Origin: Steroidobacteraceae bacterium | Lineage (GTDB): Bacteria; Pseudomonadota; Gammaproteobacteria; Steroidobacterales; Steroidobacteraceae | Reading direction: 5' to 3' | Assembly (NCBI GenBank): GCA_025458865.1 | Contig: JALORP010000010.1 | Location: forward strand, 1 to 55,748 | DNA length: 55,748 bases | Program-made: the position numbers and the translations under genes | The notes under the pieces: generated by a model | The model's database searches: none | The model's input: the letters and a program-made list of their open reading frames with translations, nothing else | What the model was told of the DNA's origin: nothing | Part shown: positions 7,623-18,878 of the stretch, piece after piece | Layout of the letters: every line of letters begins with the position of its first letter | How positions within the stretch are numbered: the first letter of the stretch is position 1

Positions 7623-9938
7623 CTACAGGGTGTGGCGACAGCGCTCGAAACGGGCGAACAGCTGCCCGTACTCCGCGGGCTCGACCGGACCGACCGCGAT
7701 CCACTCCTGCGCCAGCTCATCGAGGCCGGCCGGCGTGTCGCGCTCACCGTGTGCGAGCGACTGCACGAGACGCTGCATCTGCAGCTCGCGCCGCAACTCC
7801 AGGTCCTCCGGCGGCGTGGCTAACCCGGCGATGAGCTCTGCCCGGACGCACAGCAGCCGCAGCGCCGCGGCGTTCGCCGCGAGGTCCGCGTTGACCGCGC
7901 CGGAGGCGATGGCCGCAAGCTGCTGCTCCAGGATCGCGCGCGTTCCCCGGGGCGCATCCGCGAGCCCGGCGACGGCGGACTCGGCGGCTTCTCGCAAGGC
8001 CTCGACCTCGCCAGCAGCCCGTCCTTCGACCGCCGCGAGCGCGTACGCGCGGACCTCGGCGGCGGCGGCGAACAGGTCGGCCCAGCCCTGGCGCGCCGCG
8101 GCCGCGCGCTGCCGGTGCTGCGCCTCGTTGCAGCGGTCGGCCGCCCGCGAGAACCGCTGGCGCAACTCGCGCGCAGAGGAGCGCGGAAGCTCCAGGGACT
8201 CGAACCGCGTGCGCAGGTCCTTCACCTGTTCCAGGCCCGCCCGCAGCTCCTCGCCGTCGAGCCCGGCGATGCGCTCCAGCTCGTCGCACAGCGCGACGGC
8301 CTCTGCCTGACTGGCCTCGAGCGCGGACGCCTGCGCCGCCGACTCCTGCGAGCTGCGCTGGAAGACCGCGTCGCAGTGCCGCCGGAATTCGTCCCACAGC
8401 GCGTTGTCCTGTCGGTGGGGCACGATCCCGACGGTCTTCCAGCTCCTCTGCAGCTGCTTCAATTCCTCGATCGCCCGGCGCGTGTCCTCGAGGCTCACCA
8501 GCTCGGCGGCGCGTGCGATCAGCGCGCGCTTCGCCTCGACGTTGCGCGCATACTCGGCCTCGAGGCGCGACTGCAGCTCGCCGAGCAACGCGTGGAAGCG
8601 CGCCTGCAGCGACTTCACGACCGCCGTGTCCACCGGCGCATACCGGCGCCACTCGTCGCGCGCCTCGAACAGCACCTGGCCGATCGCGCGCCAGTCCGGC
8701 TCTTCGCCCGCCTGCTCTGCGGCAAACGCCGCCAGCCGCTCGAGCAGCTCCTCGCGCTTCGCCTGGTTCTCCCGCCGCAGCTCCGCCTGGCGCGCGAAGT
8801 GCTCGCGGCAGGGCTCGTAGGCCCGCTCGGCGGCCTCCTCGAACTGTTGCCACTCGGGGGTGACCTCTTCCCCTGCACCGCGGCTGAGGGTGCGCCACTC
8901 GTCCCGCAGCCGCCGGACCTGGCGCGCCAGCTCCTCGGGCGACATGTCGGCGCCGACGAGCGACTGCATCTGCTCGAGCAGTTCGGCCCGCCGCGGGGTG
9001 GCCCGGAACGTCTTCCAGTCCTTCAGCTCCGCGAGGCGCGCGTCGAGCTGCTGCAGCTGGCGCGGGAACCACGGCGGCAGGATGGGCGCCTGCGGCAGCT
9101 GCCCGGCGATTGCCTCTCTGAGCCGGTCGGCACGCGCGGTTGCGCCGTCATCGAGCGCCGCCTGGGCCTGGCGCAGCAGCCCCGCGAGCTTGCGCGCCTG
9201 CGCCTCCTCCTCCGCGCGCTTCAGCCGCTCAGCCTCGCGTTCGGCCACGCGCTCTGCCTCGACCCGCCGGGCCTCCGCCGCCGCGGATTCCAGCGCGGCC
9301 TGTTCCTCCAGCAGCTGCTGGCGCCGCGCCTCCTCGGCGGCGCGGGCGGCCGAGCGCTGCCGCTCCGCCTCCGCCTCCAGGGCCTGGCGGTGGGCCTCGA
9401 TCGCGGCGTGCGCGGACTCGAGATACCGCGCCACCTCGCGCTGCAGGTCCGGCGTGGCGTGCGCGGCGAGGGCGCTCCATCCGGCCTCCAGCCGCTCGAG
9501 CCTGCCCGCGAAGGCGGCATCCTGCGCTCGCCCGCAGTGCTCGACGAGGGCCGCGGCGGCTGCATCCACATCGGCCTGCAGCTTCTCGGCGCTGCGCATC
9601 GCCGCGAGCAGCTCGTCGCGCTTTCCGGTGAGGATCCGGTAGACCTTCTTGTCCTTGCCGTGGCGCGTCGCGCGGATCAGCTCGTGCAGCTGGTCGAGGT
9701 CCGAGACGGCGTTGGCCGCCCGCTGGCGGACGCCGGAGGAATGGCCCTCCAGGACCCACCGCCCGACAGAAGCCATGTCCCCGGCCGCGATGGCCTGCTC
9801 GACGAGGGTCTCCTCTTCGCGCGCCCGCGCCGCCGTGTCGGGCGCGGCTTTCGGTTCCGCCGCAGCGGCAGGCGTGCCGGCGGCCGGCGCGGCGGACGCG
9901 GGAGGAGACTTTCCAAAGAGGCGCGAGAGAAATGACAT
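7623..9938 (-). CDS. DUF349 domain protein, long helical/coiled-coil
   Basis: This 771-residue protein starts MSFLSRLFGK, with a low-complexity Ala/Pro linker (about 12-35). A long Glu/Arg/Ala-rich coiled coil follows (about 180-280). Several modules of the DUF349 type come next, recognisable by W-containing motifs such as LKDWKTFR, EEPDWRAIGQVLFEARDEWRR and LQRSWKTVGIVP. The family has no settled biochemical role; some members are large cytoplasmic helical proteins. I chose the ATG at 9938 because upstream residues look unlike the family. It converges on the MNT/HEPN cassette and has no evident operon partner. Confidence 0.8.
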   Translation of the reverse strand: MSFLSRLFGKSPPASAAPAAGTPAAAAEPKAAPDTAARAREEETLVEQAIAAGDMASVGRWVLEGHSSGVRQRAANAVSDLDQLHELIRATRHGKDKKVYRILTGKRDELLAAMRSAEKLQADVDAAAAALVEHCGRAQDAAFAGRLERLEAGWSALAAHATPDLQREVARYLESAHAAIEAHRQALEAEAERQRSAARAAEEARRQQLLEEQAALESAAAEARRVEAERVAEREAERLKRAEEEAQARKLAGLLRQAQAALDDGATARADRLREAIAGQLPQAPILPPWFPRQLQQLDARLAELKDWKTFRATPRRAELLEQMQSLVGADMSPEELARQVRRLRDEWRTLSRGAGEEVTPEWQQFEEAAERAYEPCREHFARQAELRRENQAKREELLERLAAFAAEQAGEEPDWRAIGQVLFEARDEWRRYAPVDTAVVKSLQARFHALLGELQSRLEAEYARNVEAKRALIARAAELVSLEDTRRAIEELKQLQRSWKTVGIVPHRQDNALWDEFRRHCDAVFQRSSQESAAQASALEASQAEAVALCDELERIAGLDGEELRAGLEQVKDLRTRFESLELPRSSARELRQRFSRAADRCNEAQHRQRAAAARQGWADLFAAAAEVRAYALAAVEGRAAGEVEALREAAESAVAGLADAPRGTRAILEQQLAAIASGAVNADLAANAAALRLLCVRAELIAGLATPPEDLELRRELQMQRLVQSLAHGERDTPAGLDELAQEWIAVGPVEPAEYGQLFARFERCRHTL

Positions 9939-10043
9939 CTTGGGAATTCGGTCCGTGCGGCACCGGTCGTCACCCGACATCTTACCGGCTGCCGCTCGCG
10001 AACGAACCAACCGGGCCGCGACGCGCCGCCGCCGGAGCCTTTT

Positions 10044-10946
10044 CTACCGATCCAGGTCCAGGTCGTTCATCGCCGCCGGGTCGCCGAGCGGCTCGAGATG
10101 CGTGAAAACGCTCGTGTTGGGCAGGGCAGCCCGCAAGTCGGCCTCGAGATACTCGAGCAGCCGGTGCCCTTCACCGACGCTCCAGGTGCCCGGCACGAGC
10201 ACGTGTACCGACACGAAACGGCGGCGCCCCGACTGCCGGGTGCGCAGCGCGTGATAGCGCACGTGAGGACCGGTGTAGCGGTCGAGCACCGCGCGCAGCA
10301 CCGCCAGCTCCTGCTCCGGCAGCGCCCGGTCCATGAGCCCGTCGATCGAGCTGCGGACGATCCGCGTGCCCGTCCAGACGATATTGGCGGCCACGGCCAG
10401 GGCCACCACCGGGTCAAGCCACAGCCAGCCGGTCAGCGCGACGGCCGCGACCGCGGCCACGACGCCGGCCGAGGTCCACACGTCGGTGAGCAGGTGATGG
10501 GCGTTTGCACGCAGCGTGATCGACTCGTGTTGCCGGGCGGCGCGCATCAGCACGAGCGACGTCCCGAGGTTGAGCATGGCCGCCAGCGCCGACACCCCGA
10601 CGCCGAGGCCGATGCGCTCCAGAGGCTGCGGCTCCAGCAGGCGGCCGATCGCGGCCCAGGCGATACTGGCCGCCGCGATCAGGATCAGCGCGCCCTCAAC
10701 GCCGCTGGAGAAGTATTCGGCCTTCCCATGGCCGTACGCGTGGTCCTCGTCGGCCGGTCTCGCGGCGAGGGTGAGCATCCACAGCGCCATCAGGGCGCCG
10801 GCGAGGTTGACGAAAGATTCGAGCGCGTCGGAGAGCAGGCCGACCGAGCCGGTAAGCCACCAGGCCGCGCCCTTGAGCAGGATGGTCGCGACCGCGGCAG
10901 CCACCGACAGCCACGCGAATCGGGTGAGCGAAACCGATTCCTTCAT
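10044..10946 (-). CDS. cation diffusion facilitator (CDF) metal efflux transporter
   Basis: This 300-residue inner-membrane transporter has about six hydrophobic segments followed by a cytoplasmic domain (from about residue 210). Metal-site residues include D40 in LLSDALES and the loop [11 protein letters not shown] (H69, H73). A later NAHHLLTD pair fits the second half of the transport site. CDF proteins exchange Zn, Fe, Mn or similar divalent ions for protons. The first-site motif D-A-L-E-S is not diagnostic for one metal. An upstream in-frame extension exists but does not look like family sequence. It ends 105 bp before the DUF349 start on the same strand. Confidence 0.88.
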   Translation of the reverse strand: MKESVSLTRFAWLSVAAAVATILLKGAAWWLTGSVGLLSDALESFVNLAGALMALWMLTLAARPADEDHAYGHGKAEYFSSGVEGALILIAAASIAWAAIGRLLEPQPLERIGLGVGVSALAAMLNLGTSLVLMRAARQHESITLRANAHHLLTDVWTSAGVVAAVAAVALTGWLWLDPVVALAVAANIVWTGTRIVRSSIDGLMDRALPEQELAVLRAVLDRYTGPHVRYHALRTRQSGRRRFVSVHVLVPGTWSVGEGHRLLEYLEADLRAALPNTSVFTHLEPLGDPAAMNDLDLDR

Positions 10947-10999
10947 GCGCCGCCACGATAGCGCAACGCCCCTGGCAGCGCCCCACGGCTTGCCGCAGG

Positions 11000-12511
11000 T
11001 CAGCCACGCCGCCGTCTCAACCCCTCGAACACGGCGCCGCGCGGATAGGGCCCCGGCGCCACAGCATCGCCGAAGCGCATGACCACGGGCCGCCCGGGGT
11101 CGAATCGTGGCCAGTCCGCCGCACCGGCCACGGCCGGGTCTCCGCTCCTCGCGAACGCCACCCACGCTGACTGCATGGCCTCCGACAGCGCCGCGTCGCG
11201 CTCGTCGCAGCCGCCGAGCTGCGCCAGGTTGCCGAAGACATAGGGGATCTCGGTCGTGTGGTTCGCGAGCACGCGGGGGTCGCGCCGCCCGGGCGCTACG
11301 CGCGTGAAGTGATACAGGAACGGCGGCCGTCCCAGCCGCGCGAGCTGGCGGGCCATTTCCCAGGCGGGCTCGAGGAAGATCATGTTCGTGAAGAGCGACT
11401 CGAGACCGCGCCAGGCCGAGGCGGGCCGCCACGGCGGGTGTTCGCGAAACAGTTCGAGCGCCGCGCGGCCGAGCACGCCCGGCGCCATGCCGGCGTACAT
11501 CATCGGCCGGGCCCCGAAGCTCGCCACCAGCACGTTCGCCTCGTTGGCGACGTGGCCGAGCATCAGCGGCACGTCGGCGGTGTCCTCCGCCACGTCCTGC
11601 CCCACGGTGCGCGGCAGCAACCTGCCGTCCGCGGTCGGCCACCAGCGCATGGCCGGGTTGGAGCGGCGCATGCGCGCATCGCCGGCCGCGACGACCTCGG
11701 ACACGGGCCGCGCGCGCATCTCCTGGAGCGAGTGCGCGCCAAGGCGCTGCTGCACCAGGCGCCCGATCCGCAGCTTGTCCGCGTAGGTCGAGTTGAGCGA
11801 GCCGGGCCCGGGCAGCGCCGAGGAAGCAAAGCCGCCGCTCTGCTGGATGGCACGGTGGAACAGGCCGCGCGCCCGCGGGCACTCGAGCAGCGCACGCACG
11901 CTGCCGGCACCCGCGGACTGGCCGAAGATGGTGACGTTTCCCGGGTCGCCGCCGAAGGCCGCGACGTGGTCGCGCAGCCACTCGAGCGCGGCGACCTGGT
12001 CCAGCAGGCCATAGTTGCCGCTGGTGCCAAGCGGCGACTCCGCTTCGAGCGCCTCGTGCGCAAGGAAACCGAGCGCCCCGAGCCGGTAGTTGAGCGTGAC
12101 CAGCACCACGCCGCGGAGCGCCAGCGCGGCGCCGTCGTACCAGGCCTCGGCGCCGGAGCCGTTGCGAAAGCCTCCCCCGTGGAGCCAGACCATGACCGGA
12201 CGGCGGGCCGACGGGTCGGCGCTCGCCGTCCACAGGTTCAGGTAGAGGCAGTCCTCGTCCTGGCGCTCGCTGCGCTCCGGGGACACGTACGTCGGGCCCT
12301 GGGCCGGCGGCTGGGGGCAGGCCGGACCGAAACGGCGCGCCTCCCATGGGCCTTCCCAGGGACCGGGGGGCTGCGGCGCGCGCCAGCGCAGGTCGCCGAG
12401 CGGCGGCCGGGCATAGGGGATGCCGAGGAATCGCAGCACACCGTCCGCCCGCTCGCCCACGAGGGCCCCGAGGCGGGTGGTCGCTGTCACGGGCGTGGAA
12501 TCAGGGCTCAT
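11000..12511 (-). CDS. type-B carboxylesterase (alpha/beta hydrolase)
   Basis: This 503-residue enzyme of the carboxylesterase/para-nitrobenzyl esterase family hydrolyses carboxylic esters. The oxyanion-hole HGGG lies at 111-114, the nucleophile S199 in FGQSAGAG, and the catalytic histidine in the later [11 protein letters not shown] motif. The family signature EDCLYLNLW lies at about 86-94. No signal peptide is seen, so it is probably cytoplasmic. The start at 12511 gives a family-like N-terminus. The gene is divergent from the DASS transporter across about 75 bp. Confidence 0.88.
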   Translation of the reverse strand: MSPDSTPVTATTRLGALVGERADGVLRFLGIPYARPPLGDLRWRAPQPPGPWEGPWEARRFGPACPQPPAQGPTYVSPERSERQDEDCLYLNLWTASADPSARRPVMVWLHGGGFRNGSGAEAWYDGAALALRGVVLVTLNYRLGALGFLAHEALEAESPLGTSGNYGLLDQVAALEWLRDHVAAFGGDPGNVTIFGQSAGAGSVRALLECPRARGLFHRAIQQSGGFASSALPGPGSLNSTYADKLRIGRLVQQRLGAHSLQEMRARPVSEVVAAGDARMRRSNPAMRWWPTADGRLLPRTVGQDVAEDTADVPLMLGHVANEANVLVASFGARPMMYAGMAPGVLGRAALELFREHPPWRPASAWRGLESLFTNMIFLEPAWEMARQLARLGRPPFLYHFTRVAPGRRDPRVLANHTTEIPYVFGNLAQLGGCDERDAALSEAMQSAWVAFARSGDPAVAGAADWPRFDPGRPVVMRFGDAVAPGPYPRGAVFEGLRRRRG

Positions 12512-12587
12512 GCCGGGCGAAGCATTGCACAGGCCGTCCGGTTCAGGCGACAGTTCAGGCCCTGACCCGCGCCGTCCCGGAGACGCC

Positions 12588-13970
12588 GTGCTCGACCTGA
12601 AGCCGCTCACGCTCGTCCTCGGCCCCGTGGCTGGAGCGGCGCTCGGCCTTGTGCTGCAAGCAGCCGGCTTCGACGCGAACATCTGCTGGACGGCGGCCAT
12701 CACGCTGACCACCGCCGTGTGGTGGGTGTTCGAGAGCATCCCCATACCGGCCGCCTCGCTGCTGCCCTTCGCCGCCCTGCCACTGGCCGGCGTGCTGACC
12801 CACCAGCAGGCGGCGGCCGCGCTGGGCAACCCGGTGATCCTGCTGCTGATGGGCGCCTTCATGCTGTCGAAGGCCCTCGAGAAGTCGGGCGTCCACGAGC
12901 GCTTCGCGCTCGGCATGATCCGCGTCGTCGGTGGCCGGGGCGGCGCGCGCCTCGTGCTCGCCTTCATGCTGACGGCCGCCTTCATCTCGATGTGGGTGTC
13001 CAACACCGCCACCGTGCTCATGCTGACGCCCATGGCCCTGGCCCTGCTCGGCCGCAGCACCGAACCGCGGCTCGCGGTGCCGGTGCTGCTCGCCATCGCC
13101 TACGGCGCCTCGATCGGGGGAATGGGCACCCTGATCGGAACGCCGCCGAACGTGATCTTCGCCGGCATCTACTCGCAGGAGACCGGCCAGCAGTTCGGAT
13201 TCCTGCGCTGGATGACGATCGGCCTGCCGATCGTCGCGGTGGCGGTCCCGCTCGCCGCACTGTGGCTCGCCCGGCACCTGCGCGGTTCGAGCCCGATCGC
13301 CATGGACAACCCCGGTCCATGGCGCCCGGCCGAGGTGCGGGTACTCGTCGTGTTCGGCCTCACGGTGATCGCCTGGATTACCCAGACGGAACCGCACGGC
13401 GGCTGGACGCGCATGCTCGGCGTGGATCCAGGCTCGGACGCGACGGTGGCGCTGGCCGGCGTGGTGCTGATGTTCCTCGTCTCCGACGGCCAGGGCGGCC
13501 GCCTGCTCGACTGGCCCGCGGCCGGCTCGATACCCTGGGGCGTGCTGCTGCTCTTCGCGGGCGGCATCTGCCTCGCGGCGGGCTTCATGGCGAGCGGCCT
13601 GTCCAGCGTGATCGGCGAGGCGCTGGCGGGCTTCTCCGCGCTGCACCCGCTGCTGCTCGTGCTCGCGATCTGCCTCGTGGTCACCTTCCTGACCGAGATC
13701 ACCTCGAACACCGCGGTGGCGACGCTGATGATGCCGGTGATGGCCGCGGCGGCCTTCGCGACCGGCCTGCCGCCCGAACTGCTGATGATCCCGGCGGCGA
13801 TCTCGGCCTCCTGCGCCTTCATGCTGCCGGTGGCGACCGCGCCGAACGCCATCGTCTACGCGACCGGCCAGGTGACGATCGCGCGCATGGTTCGCGAGGG
13901 ACTGGCCCTCAACCTGCTCCTGGCCGGCATCGTCACGACGGCCGTCTACCTGCTGGTGGGCAGGCCATGA
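12588..13970 (+). CDS. DASS/SLC13-family carboxylate (or anion) transporter
   Basis: This 460-residue membrane protein has two SNT motifs, WVSNTATVLMLTP and ITSNTAVATLMMPV. These bind Na+ and substrate carboxylate in divalent-anion:sodium symporters (succinate, citrate, sulfate). The motif GTPPNVIF is also typical. The GTG start at 12588 is chosen because a CGGAGA ribosome site lies five bases upstream and the protein then begins with the first helix. Upstream in-frame sequence would overlap the divergent esterase. The stop overlaps the next transporter (ATGA). Substrate is unknown. Confidence 0.87.
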   Translation: MLDLKPLTLVLGPVAGAALGLVLQAAGFDANICWTAAITLTTAVWWVFESIPIPAASLLPFAALPLAGVLTHQQAAAALGNPVILLLMGAFMLSKALEKSGVHERFALGMIRVVGGRGGARLVLAFMLTAAFISMWVSNTATVLMLTPMALALLGRSTEPRLAVPVLLAIAYGASIGGMGTLIGTPPNVIFAGIYSQETGQQFGFLRWMTIGLPIVAVAVPLAALWLARHLRGSSPIAMDNPGPWRPAEVRVLVVFGLTVIAWITQTEPHGGWTRMLGVDPGSDATVALAGVVLMFLVSDGQGGRLLDWPAAGSIPWGVLLLFAGGICLAAGFMASGLSSVIGEALAGFSALHPLLLVLAICLVVTFLTEITSNTAVATLMMPVMAAAAFATGLPPELLMIPAAISASCAFMLPVATAPNAIVYATGQVTIARMVREGLALNLLLAGIVTTAVYLLVGRP

Positions 13971-15313
13971 TCGAGTACGCCGGGCTGCTCCTCGGACTGG
14001 CCCTCCTCATCGCGCTGGCGCTGCGCGGGACCAACATCATCCTTGCCTCGCTGCTGGCGAGCCTCGTGGTCGCCGCCTCCAACGGCCTCGACCTGTTCGA
14101 GACCTACACGGCGCACTTCACCTCGGGGCCGCTCGGCGCATTCACCTTCGCCGCGCGCTTCTTCATCCTGTTCGTGACCGGCGCCATCTTCGGCCGCGCG
14201 ATGGCCGAGTCCGGGGCCGCCGCGAGCATCGCCGAGGCGCTGGCGCGGAGGCTCGGGGCGGAGCGGGCGCTGTGGATCGTCGTGCTGGCCTGCGCGCTGC
14301 TCACCTACGGCGGCGTGGTGGTGTTCGTGGTGCTGTTCGCCGTCTACCCGCTGGGCCTCAGGCTGATCGAGCAGGCGGGCATCCCGAAGCGGCTGCTGGC
14401 TGCGGCCATCGGGCTCGGCGCCGGCACCTTCACGATGACCGCCCTGCCCGGCACGCCCTCCATCCACAATGTGATCGCCGCCTCGGCGCTCGGCACGGAC
14501 CTCTATGCGGGCGCCTGGCTCGGCCTGGTCGGCGGCGCGCTGATGCTCGCGCTCGGCATGGCCTGGCTCGAGCGCGAGCGGCGGCGCGCGAGCGTGCCGC
14601 CGGCGCAACCCGTCGGCGCGGCCGTCGCGGGAGGCGAGGACCGGCCGCACTGGGCGCTGGCGCTCGTACCGATCGCGGTGGTGCTCGGCCTTATCGTGGT
14701 GCCGCGCCTGCTCGCGCTCGGCGAGCCGGCCGGGGGCTCCGTGGCCGCGACGCTCGCGGCGCTCGGCCGCAGCCAGCCGGTCGCCTGGCCCAGCTTCGCC
14801 CTCGTCGCCGGCAGCCTCGCCTGCCTGGCCCTGTTCCCGCGGCTGCGCATCGCTCCGCTGGTCAGCTTCGGCCGCGGCACCGACGAGGGCCTGCTGCCGC
14901 TGATCAACACGGCGGCGGTGATCGGCTTCGGCGGGGTGGTGGCGCAGACCTCGGGATTCGCGAGCTTTGCCGGGGCCATGCTCGCGCTGGACCTGCCTCC
15001 GGTCGTCTCGCTGTTCGCGACGGTGAACGTTCTAGCCGGCATCGTCGGCTCGTCCTCGGGCGGCCTGCAGATCTTCATGGCCACGCTGGCGCCGCACTAC
15101 CTCGAACTCGGCATCGAGCCCGAAGTCCTGCACCGAATTGCCACGATGGCGAGCGGCGGGCTGGACTCGCTGCCCCACTGTGGCACGGTGGTGGCGCTGT
15201 TCATGATCATGGGCCTGAAGCACCGCGAAGCCTACAAGGACTTCGCGGTGGTCACCGTCGTCGTGCCGCTGATTGCGACCGCCGCGGTGATCGCGATGGC
15301 CAGCCTCGGCTGA
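13967..15313 (+). CDS. GntP-like carboxylate permease
   Basis: This 448-residue membrane protein has about 12 hydrophobic segments. Motifs such as YGGVVVFVVLF, GTFTMTALPGTPSIHN, SSSGGLQIFMATLAP and SLPHCGTVVALF match the gluconate/H+ symporter-like (GntP/CitMHS) permeases. It starts at the ATG overlapping the stop of the DASS gene, so the two different carboxylate carriers are translationally coupled. Only 24 bp separate it from the convergent glpK, and no clear terminator is seen. Likely substrates are organic acids; the exact one cannot be read from sequence. Confidence 0.78.
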   Translation: MIEYAGLLLGLALLIALALRGTNIILASLLASLVVAASNGLDLFETYTAHFTSGPLGAFTFAARFFILFVTGAIFGRAMAESGAAASIAEALARRLGAERALWIVVLACALLTYGGVVVFVVLFAVYPLGLRLIEQAGIPKRLLAAAIGLGAGTFTMTALPGTPSIHNVIAASALGTDLYAGAWLGLVGGALMLALGMAWLERERRRASVPPAQPVGAAVAGGEDRPHWALALVPIAVVLGLIVVPRLLALGEPAGGSVAATLAALGRSQPVAWPSFALVAGSLACLALFPRLRIAPLVSFGRGTDEGLLPLINTAAVIGFGGVVAQTSGFASFAGAMLALDLPPVVSLFATVNVLAGIVGSSSGGLQIFMATLAPHYLELGIEPEVLHRIATMASGGLDSLPHCGTVVALFMIMGLKHREAYKDFAVVTVVVPLIATAAVIAMASLG

Positions 15314-15337
15314 GGCAGCCAGCGCCGCGCGCCGCCG

Positions 15338-16825
<1,488 letters not shown>

Positions 16826-16853
16826 GGTCATGCCCCCTTACGGTGCCCCGAGG

Positions 16854-18356
16854 CTAACCCCCCGCGCGGCGTGCGGCCAGCCAGGCCTCCAGGACCTCGG
16901 CGGCGTCCGGCCCGAGATGCAGGCCGAGTTTGCTGCGCCGCCAGAGGATGTCCTCGGCGGTGCAGGCCCATTCCTGGTGGACCAGGTAGTCGATCTCCGC
17001 GGCGTGCAGGCCGGGGACAACCTCCTGCCCCAGGTCCGCAATGCCGGCTGCGGCGCCGACGATCCGCTCCATGCGCGAGCCATACGCGCGTGCGAGGCGC
17101 AGGCGCAGGTTCGTCGGCAGCCAGGGCCAGCGATCCCCTGCCGCCGCCTGGAACCGGCCGAAGTCCGCCTCCGGCAGGTCGCCGCCGGGGAACGGCACGC
17201 CGGCCGTCCACGGTCCGCGCGCCGAGCCGAGCCTCGGCGCCAGACGGTCCACCGCCTCCTCGGCGAGCACGCGGAAGGTCGTGAGCTTGCCGCCGAAGAT
17301 CGACAGCGCGGGCGCGCCGTCCTCGTCGAGTTCCAGCACATAGTCCCGCGTCACGCTCGAGGGATCGGCGGACTCGTCCTCGAGCAGCGGCCGCAGGCCC
17401 GAATAGGTCCAGACGACGTCGGCCGGGGTGATGGACAGGCGGAAGTAGCGGTTGGCCATCGTGCAGAGGTAATCCACCTCGTCCGAGTCGATGTGCGGTG
17501 CCGACGGCGCGGCGCCGTACTCGACGTCGGTCGTCCCGATGAGCGTGAAGTCCCGCTCGTAGGGCAGCGCGAAGACGATGCGCCGGTCCGGCGCCTGGAA
17601 GATGTACGCGTAGTCGTGGTCGAACAGGCGCCGCACGACGACGTGGCTGCCCTTCACCAGCCGCACGCCGTGCCGGGTGCGCAGCGGCGAACGGTCGTGC
17701 ACGAACTCGGCGGCCCAGGGACCAGCCGCGTTGACCAGCGCGCGCGCGGCGACTTCGCGCCGGCCGTCGGCGCCGGCCAGCACCGCGCGCCATGCACCCG
17801 CTTCGCGGCGGATGGACTCGCAGCGCGTGCGGGTGAGGATCGTGGCGCTGCGCTCGCGCGCGTCCAGGGCGTTCAGCAGCACCAGGCGGGCATCGTCCAC
17901 CCAGCCGTCCGAGTACTCGAAGCCCCGGCGGAAGTGCGGGTCGAGCGCCGCGCCGGCCGCATGGGCGCGCAGGTCCACGGCCCGCGAGCCCTGCAGGCGG
18001 CGCCGGCGCGCCAGGTGGTCGTAGAGGAAGAGACCCGCGCGGATCATCCAGGCCGGGCGCAGGTGCGCGTCGTGGGGCATCACGAAGCGCATGGGCCACA
18101 TGATGTGCGGAGCCGCATCGATCAGCCGCTCGCGTTCCGCGAGCGACTTGCGCACCAGCCCGAACTCGCAGTGCTCGAGGTAGCGCAGGCCGCCATGGAT
18201 CAGCTTGGTGCTGGCGGAGGAGGTGTGGGCCGCGAGGTCGTCCTGCTCCACCAGCAGCACCGACAGGCCGCGCCCGGCGGCATCGCGCGCGATGCCGGCG
18301 CCATTGATGCCGCCGCCGACGATGAGCAGGTCGAAGGCACTCTCTGCCAGGGTCAT
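16854..18356 (-). CDS. glpD: aerobic glycerol-3-phosphate dehydrogenase
   Basis: This 500-residue FAD enzyme at the inner membrane oxidises glycerol-3-phosphate to dihydroxyacetone phosphate and passes electrons to quinone. The FAD-binding VGGGINGAGIARDA motif begins near residue 13. The family segments STKLIHGGLRYLE and IGTTDVEYG follow. The length matches E. coli GlpD (501). The ATG at 18356 is chosen because the upstream extension is unrelated. It is first gene of the glpDK unit and is divergent from a small membrane protein gene. Confidence 0.95.
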   Translation of the reverse strand: MTLAESAFDLLIVGGGINGAGIARDAAGRGLSVLLVEQDDLAAHTSSASTKLIHGGLRYLEHCEFGLVRKSLAERERLIDAAPHIMWPMRFVMPHDAHLRPAWMIRAGLFLYDHLARRRRLQGSRAVDLRAHAAGAALDPHFRRGFEYSDGWVDDARLVLLNALDARERSATILTRTRCESIRREAGAWRAVLAGADGRREVAARALVNAAGPWAAEFVHDRSPLRTRHGVRLVKGSHVVVRRLFDHDYAYIFQAPDRRIVFALPYERDFTLIGTTDVEYGAAPSAPHIDSDEVDYLCTMANRYFRLSITPADVVWTYSGLRPLLEDESADPSSVTRDYVLELDEDGAPALSIFGGKLTTFRVLAEEAVDRLAPRLGSARGPWTAGVPFPGGDLPEADFGRFQAAAGDRWPWLPTNLRLRLARAYGSRMERIVGAAAGIADLGQEVVPGLHAAEIDYLVHQEWACTAEDILWRRSKLGLHLGPDAAEVLEAWLAARRAGG

Positions 18357-18466
18357 GGCCTTCCTGCGCCGAGGTCGAGCACGGGCATGCGTCGCCAGTC
18401 TATCGTGACTGCCGCAGCAGGCGCACAGCCATGCGAGAATGGCGACCCCCGAGAGGATGCCCGCGC

Positions 18467-18820
18467 ATGTGGCGACTGGCCGCTCCCCTGCTCGCACTCG
18501 CCATCCTGGCCGCGCACTTCTTCCGCGCCGGTTCGATCGCGCTGGTGGTAGGCTGCCTGGCCCTCATGGCGCTCACCGCCGTTCCGCGCCGCTGGGCCGC
18601 GCTCGCCGTCCAGGGTGGGCTAGCGCTCGGCGCGCTGGAGTGGGTGCGCACGCTCGTGGTGCTCTCGGCGGCGCGCGTCGCGGCGGACGCCCCGGCGACG
18701 CGCATGGTCGCGATCCTGGCGACGGTCGCGGCGGTCACCGCCCTGTCGATCCTCGTCTTCCGCCACCCGCGCGTTGCGCATTTCTACCCGGACCGAGCCA
18801 GGGAGCAGGCACCACGATGA
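18467..18820 (+). CDS. small inner-membrane protein of unknown function
   Basis: This 117-residue protein has four hydrophobic segments (about 4-22, 25-42, 48-64 and 82-103) and a charged C-terminal tail (HPRVAHFYPDRAREQ). The ATG at 18467 has a GAGAGGA ribosome site nine bases upstream, better than the earlier ATG at 18431. I do not recognise a named family. It is transcribed away from glpD and 58 bp before a reductase-like gene on the same strand. Confidence 0.65.
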   Translation: MWRLAAPLLALAILAAHFFRAGSIALVVGCLALMALTAVPRRWAALAVQGGLALGALEWVRTLVVLSAARVAADAPATRMVAILATVAAVTALSILVFRHPRVAHFYPDRAREQAPR

Positions 18821-18878
18821 GATCCCGGACCCCCGCCGACCGCCGTATGCGCGGCGCCCGCAACACCCCGAGAGCCAC

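Noticed and set aside
8115..9935. A 606-codon frame opposite the DUF349 gene
   Set aside because: Composed of Leu/Arg/Gly-rich sequence typical of antisense to Ala/Glu/Arg-rich coiled coil.
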